Assembly (NCBI GenBank): GCA_947258985.1
Contig: CAMYKI010000022.1
Location: 1-40,144 of the forward strand
Direction: 5' to 3'
Source of the DNA: an uncultured Acidimicrobiaceae bacterium
Lineage (GTDB): Bacteria > Actinomycetota > Acidimicrobiia > Spongiisociales > UBA5794
Length of the DNA stretch: 40,144 bases
The position numbers were made by a program, and so were the translations under genes. This document shows, piece by piece, positions 24,674 to 32,149 of this stretch (the first letter of the stretch is position 1; every line of letters begins with the position of its first letter). The notes under the pieces were generated by a model, which worked only from the letters and a program-made list of their open reading frames with translations, was not told where the DNA came from and did no database searches.

Positions 24674-27253
24674 GTGAGGTACGTCGCCGACTACGGCGCC
24701 GGTTTGGGAGACCTGGCGGAAAGGGCGGGTGCTCGCGGCAGGGCCTTGACCGAAATGGCTTCACTTGGTTTGCCGGTACCTCCGGGATTTGTCGTCAGTG
24801 ATATCGCCTGTCGCCGGTTTCTGGAGACGGGCGATATCCCATCTGCCGCCTGGGCAGAGGTACTCGACGCGCTGGACAGATCGGCGGACACGGTCCGCAG
24901 CGCAGATGCACATCGACCGATCCTCTATTCGGTGCGGTCCAGTCCGGCGATGGACATGCCTGGTCTCTTCAACTCCGCCTTGTACCTCGGTTGCACCCCG
25001 GAGTCCCTCGATCAACTGGAGCGCTGGGGTGGGCGCCGATTGGCGCTGACCGCCCGGCTGGGGTTTCTGAAGGCGATCGGGAGGTTGCGGGGGCTCCCCC
25101 CGGCCCACTACTCCATGGTCGTTGCCGATGTCGCCGGGCCAATCGCCCGTCCCGATTGGACCGAAGAGCAAGTTGGACAGGTTTGCGAAGCCTATGAGTC
25201 GGTAGTCACGGACGTCTCGCAGCGGCCTCTCCCGACAGATACCGAGAGCCAGGTGCGCGAGGGAATCGAGTCGGTATTCGCCTCCTGGGATCGAGCGGAG
25301 GCTCATCGCTTTCGCCGCGCTCGTGGTCTCTCCGACGACGACGGCATGGGCGTCGTCGTCCATCCCGTCATCTTTGGTGAGGCGAACGAGAAATCAGGAG
25401 CAGGCTATGTCGTGAGCCGCAATCCTGAGGATGGTTCACCTGAGGTGACCGGCCTCTATCAGCAGGGCACGGATCGCCCCACCGTCAATCCGGCGACCGC
25501 CGATCTGGAACGGCTCCAAAGTGAATCGCCGGACGACTATCACCTGGTTACGGATGCGGTGGCCCGGCTGGAGTTGGGACGCGGGCAAGTGATGCGGCTC
25601 GACTTCGTTCGCGAGAAAGGGAAGATCTGGCTGATCGAGGCCCGGCCTGCCGAGCGGTCTGCTGAGTCGTCGGTACGAGTTGCCGTCGACATGGTGGACG
25701 AAGGTTTGATCTCCAGAGAGCGGGCATTGCTGGCCGTCGAACCCGAGAGCCTCGATGGGATGTTGCATCCCCGTCTTGCCTCCGTCCCCTCGGTCGAAGC
25801 GGTCGCGGCCGGAACGGCCACGTCGCCCGGCGCAGCTTCAGGCCGCCTGGTATTCACCGTCCCGGACGCGGTTGCCGCTTCCGAACACGGGGAATCAGTA
25901 ATCCTCGTCCTTCGGGAGGTTCTGCCGCGTGATCTCGACGGTGTCGTATCCGCGGCCGGTTTGATAACCAGTCACGGAGGCCGGACGTCCCACGCTGCGG
26001 TTGCCGCCCGCGCCGCCGGCACGCCGGCGGTGACCGGAATCGCTGACGTCCTTCTCTCCCCGGACTCCATTCGCATTGGGTCCAAGGTGCTGACGGCGGC
26101 GGACATCGTGACGATCGATGGTGGCACCGGTCACGTATTCGAAGGGAACCTGGAAATCACCCAGCCCGCCGCCTCGGTGTATCTCGATCGGTTGCTCGGG
26201 TGGGCCGACAATGTGCGCACGCTTGGCGTTTGGGCAAACGCCGACTCGGCTCGGGCAGCGGTGCTGGCGCGAGCAGCCGGTGCCGACGGAATCGGGCTTG
26301 CTCGTTCCGAGTACATGTTCCACGGCGAGCGGCTCGCCGTAGTGCGCCGCATTCTGCTGTCTGACGACACCAAAGACAGAGCCGATGCACTCGAGGAACT
26401 GGAGAGTGTCCAGATAGAGGACTTCGAAGAACTGCTCGAAGCGATGGACGGTACCCCGGTGGTGGTCCGTCTCCTCGATCCGCCCGTTCACGAGTTCCTT
26501 CCTTCCCAGCTCGATGTCGAGCTGGAAATTGCCGCACGCAGGATCGAAGGGCAACCGGTTGCCGATCTCGAGAGGCTCGACGACGCTATCGAGCAATGGT
26601 CGGAAGTGAATCCGATGCTCGGGCTCCGGGGTGTCCGGCTTGCTGTCGTCATGCCCGAGATCTACCGGGTGCAAGTCCTTGCCGCTCTCGAAGCCGTGCG
26701 TCGCAGACTCGATGCCGGCGGGGATCCCCGGCTGGAAATCGTCATCCCGCTGGTGGGGACCGTCGAAGAGCTGCATCTTGTCAGAGACATGATTGAAGAA
26801 GAGGTTCATTCGGCGGGCCGGTTGCTCGAGGTGGCCATCGGAACGCTCATAGAGCTTCCCCGGGCTGCCCTGATGGCAGGCGATCTGGCATTGGAATCGG
26901 ACTTCTTCTCTTTTGGGACCAACGACCTCACTCAGACAACCATGGGTATCAGCCGGGACGACGCCGAGGAGGCGTTCCTGCGGACTTATGTTGAACAGGG
27001 GCTAATGCCTGTCAATCCGTTCCAGCGAATCGATCCCGGCGGGGTCGGCAGACTGATCGAGATGGCAATCAAGTCCGGTCGGAAGGCAAACCCCGATCTC
27101 GAGATTGGGGTCTGCGGGGAGCACGGAGGCGATCCCGTTTCGATCGGACACTTCCACAGGTGGGGAGTGGACTACGTTTCCTGCAGTCCGCCGCGGCTCC
27201 CTATCGCCCGTTTGGCGGCTGCCCAGGCGGCTCTGGTCGACTCAACCGGCTAG
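24674..27253 (+). CDS. ppdK: Pyruvate, phosphate dikinase-like enzyme
   Basis: GTG 24674 has GGAGG 7 bases upstream; the product has 859 residues. The C-terminal half is typical PPDK: phospho-His domain SHGGRTSHAAVAAR (His440), RLLDPPVHEFLP, NPMLGLRGVRL, FFSFGTNDLTQTTMGISRDD and the catalytic Cys in GVCGEHGGDP. The N-terminal nucleotide domain keeps LTEMASLGLPVPPGF, SVRSSPAMDMPGLFNSALYL and RNPEDGSPEVTGLYQQG, but differs from standard PPDK: the opening is YGAGLGDLAERAGARGRA rather than the usual Gly-rich GGKGANL form, SVRSS replaces SVRSG and the NAQGEDVV loop is altered. It probably interconverts pyruvate and phosphoenolpyruvate, with possible change in nucleotide handling. It overlaps the convergent bpa gene by four bases. 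Confidence 0.85.
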   Translation: MRYVADYGAGLGDLAERAGARGRALTEMASLGLPVPPGFVVSDIACRRFLETGDIPSAAWAEVLDALDRSADTVRSADAHRPILYSVRSSPAMDMPGLFNSALYLGCTPESLDQLERWGGRRLALTARLGFLKAIGRLRGLPPAHYSMVVADVAGPIARPDWTEEQVGQVCEAYESVVTDVSQRPLPTDTESQVREGIESVFASWDRAEAHRFRRARGLSDDDGMGVVVHPVIFGEANEKSGAGYVVSRNPEDGSPEVTGLYQQGTDRPTVNPATADLERLQSESPDDYHLVTDAVARLELGRGQVMRLDFVREKGKIWLIEARPAERSAESSVRVAVDMVDEGLISRERALLAVEPESLDGMLHPRLASVPSVEAVAAGTATSPGAASGRLVFTVPDAVAASEHGESVILVLREVLPRDLDGVVSAAGLITSHGGRTSHAAVAARAAGTPAVTGIADVLLSPDSIRIGSKVLTAADIVTIDGGTGHVFEGNLEITQPAASVYLDRLLGWADNVRTLGVWANADSARAAVLARAAGADGIGLARSEYMFHGERLAVVRRILLSDDTKDRADALEELESVQIEDFEELLEAMDGTPVVVRLLDPPVHEFLPSQLDVELEIAARRIEGQPVADLERLDDAIEQWSEVNPMLGLRGVRLAVVMPEIYRVQVLAALEAVRRRLDAGGDPRLEIVIPLVGTVEELHLVRDMIEEEVHSAGRLLEVAIGTLIELPRAALMAGDLALESDFFSFGTNDLTQTTMGISRDDAEEAFLRTYVEQGLMPVNPFQRIDPGGVGRLIEMAIKSGRKANPDLEIGVCGEHGGDPVSIGHFHRWGVDYVSCSPPRLPIARLAAAQAALVDSTG

Positions 27254-27765
27254 AGGTACTGGCCGGGGGAGCCTCCCATCTCTTCAGTAGCTGCCTCCAA
27301 AGCACGGCGCTTGCGCATTTCGTCCAATTGGGCGGCGGCGGCCGCTTGCTGGCTGAAGAGCGAAGCCTGGATTCCGTGGAAGAGACCCTCCAGCCACCCA
27401 ACGAGTTGCGCCTGGACGATCCGCAGCTCTGACTCTGAAGTTTCCTCCTGATGCAGCGGCTGGAAAATCGACTCGAGCTCCTCTTGAAGGTCGTCGCTCA
27501 GCGACTCGCGGAGCTGGTCGAGCGAGTTCGTATAGATCTCGCCCAGCCGGCGGCGTCCAAGTTCATCGAGGGGTGCTTGCCTGACCTCGTCAAGCATCGC
27601 CCGCGTCATCGATGCAATGCGAATCAGCTTCGACGGTTCCGTTATGAAGGTGCCGCCGTCGTCGGGCTCCTCCGGCAGGTCATCCGGTTGGACCACCTGA
27701 GCCTGCAGTGGAAGCTCGGGGGGCCGGTCGGCAAAGTCATTGTTGTTGTCATCTTGTGTGGTCAT
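27250..27765 (-). CDS. bpa: Bacterial proteasome activator Bpa (DUF2587)
   Basis: The 171-residue product matches mycobacterial Bpa (Rv3780) along its length: EPSKLIRIASMTRAMLDEVR, APLDELGRRRL, LDQLRESLSDDLQEEL, ELRIVQAQLVGWLEGLFHGI, then a disordered tail ending in GQYL. In this family the C-terminal GQYL docks into the proteasome alpha ring and opens it without ATP, and the helical core forms a dodecameric ring. The start at ATG 27765 has no classical ribosome site; TATCAT ends 6 bases before it, suggesting a leaderless message. Its stop shares a CTAG with the PPDK stop. Confidence 0.95.
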   Translation of the reverse strand: MTTQDDNNNDFADRPPELPLQAQVVQPDDLPEEPDDGGTFITEPSKLIRIASMTRAMLDEVRQAPLDELGRRRLGEIYTNSLDQLRESLSDDLQEELESIFQPLHQEETSESELRIVQAQLVGWLEGLFHGIQASLFSQQAAAAAQLDEMRKRRALEAATEEMGGSPGQYL

Positions 27766-27826
27766 ACCTGAATGATACGCCGCCCGTCATTGGATGCCAC
27801 CGGTGTTGAATTGGTACTCTGCGAAA
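27766..27826. promoter_or_regulatory. Divergent promoter with two leaderless-type -10 elements
   Basis: The 61 bases between bpa (start 27765, minus) and the acylase gene (start GTG 27827, plus) hold TATCAT on the minus strand (27772-27777) and TACTCT on the plus strand (27815-27820). Each ends exactly 6 bases before its start codon, the spacing expected if transcription starts at the first base of the codon. Neither gene has a convincing Shine-Dalgarno site. The -35 regions are not obvious and would lie in the shared centre, so the two promoters may interfere. Confidence 0.5.
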
Positions 27827-30403
27827 GTGAGCGGAGAGGGAACAGTCGATTTCGACGACGCGTATGACCACGCGGCTGTGTCAGCCGGTCCGCGGTTCCG
27901 GCGGACCCGGTTTGCCCTCCGGTGGATGGCAACAGCGCTGGGCGTATTCCTGGTTCTTGCTGTGGTCTTCGTCCTCTGGTCCACGAGGCGCCCTTTTCCT
28001 CAGGTGTCGGGAAACATCGAAATCGCAGGGCTCGATGGAGACGTTGAGATCTTCCGCGACGAGAACGGCATTCCTCACATCTACGCATCCTCGGTTCACG
28101 ATCTGTTCCTCGCCCAGGGGTATGTACACGCCCAGGACCGCTTCTGGCAGATGGACACCTGGCGTCACATAGGCGCCGGCCGCCTTTCCGAGATGTTCGG
28201 TGAGGATCAAGTGGAAACCGACGCATTCCTGAGAACGATGGGATGGACCGACCTGGCTGCAGATCAGTTCGAGGCGACTAGCGACGCCGGGAAGGAAGCG
28301 CTTGCCGGGTACGTCGCCGGAGTGAACAACTACATCTCGGCACGCTCGCCCGCAGAACTCGGCTTCGAGTACACCGTCTTGGAGTTGGTGAACCGCAACT
28401 ACACCCCCGAGCCGTGGACCGCCATAGATTCGATCGTGTGGGCCAAGGTCATGGCATGGGACCTGCGGGGAAACATGATGGAGGAAATCAACCGGTCCTT
28501 CCTTCTCGACGATTTCACCCCGGGGGAGGTAGAGCTCTTCTACCCGCCCTATCCCGAGGAGCACCCGGTGATCGTCGGCAACGCTGCGCCCCGTGTGGAC
28601 GGGACGACTCTCGACCCGCCTCCGGTGGGAGTGCTGGGCTCGATCAACCGTGCCGCGACGAATGCCGGGTTAGTCGAGGGTCTGGGAATCGGGTCCGGGT
28701 TTGGCGTTGGCTCGAATAGCTGGGTCATCGGGCCCGGGTTGAGCGCGACCGGCGCCCCCATCCTCGCCAACGACCCGCATCTGGGTATCAGGATGCCGTC
28801 TATTTGGTACCAGGTGTCGCTGCACTGCAAACCGCTGACCGACGCCTGCCCCTACGACGTAACCGGGTTCTCGTTTGCCGGCATGCCCGGGGTCATCATC
28901 GGTCACAACCATCGGATCGCCTGGGGGCTCACCAACCTCGGCCCCGACGTGACGGACCTGTACATCGAGAGAATCAACCCGGACAACCCCCTTCAATATG
29001 AAGTCAACGGGCGATGGGTCGACATGGATGTGCGCACCGAGACCATCACCGTATCCGGTGGCGACGCGGTCGAGGTAATTGTGCGCAATACCCGTCACGG
29101 ACCGATCATCTCGGATGACCTCGAGATCCTCGAGGACTTCACCGACAATGCCGGTATTCCACTGCCCGAAGAGTATGCAATCGCGCTCCGCTGGACGGCC
29201 CTCGACGAGAACTCGTCGCTGATCGACGCCGTTCTGGCTATCGATAAGGCAACAAACTTCGAATCGTTTCGCGACGCCCTCCGGCTCTTCGATGTCCCGT
29301 CGCAGAACATGGTCTACGCCGACGTCGAAGGCAACATTGGTTATCAGTCCCCGGGGCTGATTCCGGTGCGCAAGAACGGAGACGGGCGAGTTCCGGTCCC
29401 GGGGTGGACGGATGATTTCGAGTGGACGGGGTACATCCCGTTTGAGGATCTTCCCAGCGTCTACAACCCGGTGGGCGGCTACATCGCAACGGCAAACAAC
29501 CCTGTCGTAGACGGCAGCTACCCGCACCTGCTGACAACGGATTGGAACTACGGCGATCGCGCAGCCCGCATCGTTGAGATGATCGAGGGCGATTCCAGTA
29601 TCGATATCGAGGACATTGCCGCCATGCAGTTCGACAACCGCAACAGGCATGCCGATCGTTTGCTGCCGTGGTTCACGAGTGTCGACGTTGTCAGAGAAGA
29701 CGGGACCGTTGTGCGGGCAAAGGAAATCCTGACAACCTGGGATCGCAACAACGATGCTGGTTCAGCAGGAGCCGCCATCTTCGAGGCGGTGTGGCGCAAC
29801 CTCCTCGTGCTCACCTTCCACGATGAGCTGGAGGAGGACCTGTGGCCCAGCGGGGGGTCGCGCTGGTCGCTGGCAGTGGCGGCGATGATGGACACGCCCA
29901 CCCTGCGCATCTGGGACGACGTCACCACCGCTGAGGTGGAGCGCCGCGACGACATTCTTGCTGCGGCCTTCCGGGCAGGTATTGCCGAACTCGAGGACCG
30001 TTTGGGCGGAGACCCCGACGAGTGGGAATGGGGCGAGTTGCACGGCGCCGAGTTCCGCAACGAAACCCTGGGGGAATCGGGGGTCGGGTTTATCGAGAGT
30101 CGATTCAATCGAGGTCCCTATCCCGCTGCTGGGGGATCGGACATCGTGAATGCCAACGGTTGGTACGCAGACGAGGGCTACGAGGTCACCTGGGTGCCCT
30201 CGATGCGGATGATCGTCGACTTGGGAGATCTCAACAACAGCCTGGCGATTCACACGACGGGCCAGTCGGGCCATGCCTACAACTCCCACTATCAGGACAT
30301 GGCGGAACCGTGGGCTACCGGGGAGTACTTCCCGATGGAGTGGGACCGGGCCGCGGTCGAGCTTGGCGCTGAGGGCAAGCTTGTGTTGCGCTCAACCGAC
30401 TAA
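27827..30403 (+). CDS. Penicillin acylase family (Ntn) hydrolase, membrane-anchored
   Basis: GTG 27827 gives 858 residues; ATG 27794 upstream would add eleven. A basic N-terminus and one membrane helix (about 29-51) anchor the protein, with the enzyme outside. The alpha-chain part has VEIFRDENGIPHIYA and AQGYVHAQDRFWQMD; the beta chain would start at Ser296 in GVGSNSWVI, the nucleophile released by self-cleavage in this family, followed by GAPILANDPHLG and GVIIGHNHRIAWGLTN. Near the C-terminus are NANGWYADEGYEVTWVPSMR and GQSGHAYNSHYQDM. Family members cleave beta-lactam side chains, N-acyl-homoserine lactones or other amides; the substrate here is unknown. It is convergent with the molybdoenzyme gene, with an 11-base gap. 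Confidence 0.9.
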   Translation: MSGEGTVDFDDAYDHAAVSAGPRFRRTRFALRWMATALGVFLVLAVVFVLWSTRRPFPQVSGNIEIAGLDGDVEIFRDENGIPHIYASSVHDLFLAQGYVHAQDRFWQMDTWRHIGAGRLSEMFGEDQVETDAFLRTMGWTDLAADQFEATSDAGKEALAGYVAGVNNYISARSPAELGFEYTVLELVNRNYTPEPWTAIDSIVWAKVMAWDLRGNMMEEINRSFLLDDFTPGEVELFYPPYPEEHPVIVGNAAPRVDGTTLDPPPVGVLGSINRAATNAGLVEGLGIGSGFGVGSNSWVIGPGLSATGAPILANDPHLGIRMPSIWYQVSLHCKPLTDACPYDVTGFSFAGMPGVIIGHNHRIAWGLTNLGPDVTDLYIERINPDNPLQYEVNGRWVDMDVRTETITVSGGDAVEVIVRNTRHGPIISDDLEILEDFTDNAGIPLPEEYAIALRWTALDENSSLIDAVLAIDKATNFESFRDALRLFDVPSQNMVYADVEGNIGYQSPGLIPVRKNGDGRVPVPGWTDDFEWTGYIPFEDLPSVYNPVGGYIATANNPVVDGSYPHLLTTDWNYGDRAARIVEMIEGDSSIDIEDIAAMQFDNRNRHADRLLPWFTSVDVVREDGTVVRAKEILTTWDRNNDAGSAGAAIFEAVWRNLLVLTFHDELEEDLWPSGGSRWSLAVAAMMDTPTLRIWDDVTTAEVERRDDILAAAFRAGIAELEDRLGGDPDEWEWGELHGAEFRNETLGESGVGFIESRFNRGPYPAAGGSDIVNANGWYADEGYEVTWVPSMRMIVDLGDLNNSLAIHTTGQSGHAYNSHYQDMAEPWATGEYFPMEWDRAAVELGAEGKLVLRSTD

Positions 30404-30414
30404 ACAGAGGCCGG

Positions 30415-31944
30415 TCAGGTGACTTCAAAGTCAATGGTGTGATGTCCGGTGGCGCCATTTGGAGCTGGCCGCGCTGTGTCCGCTGTCTGGGTTGCGCCGG
30501 TGCCGTCGGTGGCGCGAACCCGTGCCTCGTGACGGCCTGTGCCGGCCGCGGTTTCTACCCGCCACTGCACCCACGATTTGTCGGAAAGAGGCGAGGTGAG
30601 CTCGGCCTCGATCCATTCGCCGCCATCCAGCTGGACTTCAACCTTCTCGATTCCGCGCGTCGGTGCCCAGGCGACGCCTGCCAGCACCAGGGGATCCTCT
30701 GCCACCTTCTCGCCTTGCCGGGGGTGGTCGATCCTCGATTGCGTCTTGATCGGCGCTTCCTTCGACCAGCCCCGGGTAATCCAGTAGCCGTCGAAATCGT
30801 TCCAGGTTGTCAACTCGATCTCCTCGATCCACTTGGTGGCCGAGACGTATCCGTATAGGCCGGGCACGATGAGCCGGGCGGGGAACCCATGCCGGGGCGG
30901 GAGTGGTTCACCGTTCATCCCGATCGCGAGTAGCGGGTCGCGTCCGTCGAACGCAAGGTCCACGGGAAACCCGGAAGTCCAGCCGTCTACCGACCTACCG
31001 ACGAGTTGCTCCGCTCCCGCCTGTACTCCGGCATCGTTGAGCAGGTCCACGAGCTTTACCCCGGTCCACTTGGCGTTGCCGACGAGATTGCCGCCGACCT
31101 CGTTGGAGACGCAGCTGATGGTGACGTACTGCTCATAGAGGGGTCGTTTCATGAGGTCGTCGAGGGAGAACTCCACCTCGCGATCCACCATCCCCTTGAT
31201 CTTCAATCGCCACGTCTCCGGGTCGGGTCGGGGGACTACGAGGGCGGTGTCGATCCGGTAGAACTCATCGTTCGGTACCACGATCGGTGTGAGGTCGGGG
31301 ATTCCGGCGAAGGAGGCGTCGGGCGGGGGCGCAGGCACAGTCAGTTCGGCAACGGGGAGCGCAACCGACTGTCGGACTTCTTCGGATCGGGCGATGATCA
31401 TGCGCCGCCCACCAAGACCGGCAACGGTGGCAACTGCGCCGATCCCTGCCGCCTTTGTGATGAATTGGCGTCGATACGGGTCATCTGCCAGGCCGTCTGT
31501 AGGTTGCTCCTCGTCGCGCAGCAGGAAGTGAAGGACGCCGACACCGGCAGCCGCGGAGCCGGTGATGGCGATGACCGTTGGCACCGGTGAAGCCTGCGGT
31601 TCTCCGAGGGCGGCAAGGACTCCAAGAACGGCAAAGGCGCCGAAGCCGGCCCAGGGGAGCCACGGGTGCCGCGGGGTGGCCCGTCCCAGAAACCACCCGA
31701 CCAGCAGTCCGATGATGACAGTGCCGATGGCGAGGGCACCCTTGTCGGCGGTGCCGAACACGGCGATGGCGAATTCTTTGACGAACCGGGGAGAAGAGTC
31801 GATCACGACGCCGCCTACTGCGGCGATGGCGGACGGAACACGCTCGGTCAGCCCGGCGATCAGTTCGGTGAGGGCAAGCGCTGTTCCGGCGGCTAGCGAT
31901 CCGGCGATTCCGGCGCGGCCCGGGGATATTGTCGTTTCAGTCAT
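30415..31944 (-). CDS. Membrane-anchored sulfite-oxidase-like molybdopterin oxidoreductase
   Basis: ATG 31944, with GGTGA 5 bases upstream, gives 509 residues; longer frames run into the repeat at 32019-32134. The first 145 residues hold about four to five membrane helices. They are followed by YRRQFITKAAGIGAVATVAG (157-176), a twin-arginine-type signal set inside the protein. The catalytic part has EQYVTISCVSNEVGGNLVGN with the molybdenum-ligand Cys278, then PARLIVPGLYGYVSATKWIE and a C-terminal Ig-like dimerisation domain (VLAGVAWAPTRGIEKVEVQL). This is the SUOX-fold family; the reaction may be sulfite or another substrate, and no heme domain or partner gene is seen. It is downstream of polX on the same strand. 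Confidence 0.88.
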   Translation of the reverse strand: MTETTISPGRAGIAGSLAAGTALALTELIAGLTERVPSAIAAVGGVVIDSSPRFVKEFAIAVFGTADKGALAIGTVIIGLLVGWFLGRATPRHPWLPWAGFGAFAVLGVLAALGEPQASPVPTVIAITGSAAAGVGVLHFLLRDEEQPTDGLADDPYRRQFITKAAGIGAVATVAGLGGRRMIIARSEEVRQSVALPVAELTVPAPPPDASFAGIPDLTPIVVPNDEFYRIDTALVVPRPDPETWRLKIKGMVDREVEFSLDDLMKRPLYEQYVTISCVSNEVGGNLVGNAKWTGVKLVDLLNDAGVQAGAEQLVGRSVDGWTSGFPVDLAFDGRDPLLAIGMNGEPLPPRHGFPARLIVPGLYGYVSATKWIEEIELTTWNDFDGYWITRGWSKEAPIKTQSRIDHPRQGEKVAEDPLVLAGVAWAPTRGIEKVEVQLDGGEWIEAELTSPLSDKSWVQWRVETAAGTGRHEARVRATDGTGATQTADTARPAPNGATGHHTIDFEVT

Positions 31945-32008
31945 GGAGGTCACCATAAGTTGACTTCGGCGCCGCGGCCACAAAATGGCCATTACGAATA
32001 TGTGAACG

Positions 32009-32039
32009 TCTCTTTGCTCGCCCGAGGCGAGCAAAGAGA
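32009..32039. repeat. 14-bp perfect hairpin at the left edge of the tandem repeat
   Basis: TCTCTTTGCTCGCC (32009-32022), a CGA loop and the exact complement (32026-32039) form a 14-bp stem. The right arm belongs to the first copy of the 60-bp repeat and the left arm to its flank. The second copy lacks a matching left arm and retains only CGCC-CGA-GGCG. On the minus strand this lies between polX and the molybdoenzyme gene and could end or pause transcription, but no T-tract follows. Confidence 0.6.
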
Positions 32040-32134
32040 TTCGACGTTGTGCTTTGCACAAGTCGGTGTTGCGGCTACCGCCCGAGGCGAGCAAAGAGAT
32101 TCGACGTTGTGCTTTGCACGAGTCGGTGTTGCGG
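32019..32134. repeat. Two tandem copies of a 60-bp repeat unit
   Basis: The period is exactly 60 bases: 32019-32074 and 32079-32134 agree at 55 of 56 positions (A at 32060, G at 32120) and then diverge. Each copy holds a second foldback: in the first copy CGAC-g-TTGTGC, TTT, GCACAAGTCG (32042-32065). The one mismatch in copy two turns a T-A pair into a T-G wobble and so keeps the stem. Two head-to-tail copies without unique spacers do not make a CRISPR array. The unit is probably a dispersed intergenic element; I see no third copy in this window. Confidence 0.85.
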
Positions 32135-32149
32135 TTGGATCCGGGCGTC

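Noticed and set aside
25895-26809. Minus-strand open frame (304 codons) opposite the PPDK-like gene
   Set aside because: PPDK signature motifs cover the same bases on the plus strand, and the antisense product shows no motif.
28670-29650. Minus-strand open frame (326 codons) opposite the acylase gene
   Set aside because: It is a shadow of the acylase frame, which carries the GSNSW nucleophile site.
31945-32094. N-terminal extension of the molybdoenzyme to 32094
   Set aside because: The extra residues are only a translation of the tandem repeat (QRRISLLASGEQRD type) and no ribosome site supports that start.
32019-32134. CRISPR array
   Set aside because: Only two direct copies, adjacent without unique spacers, and no cas gene in the window.
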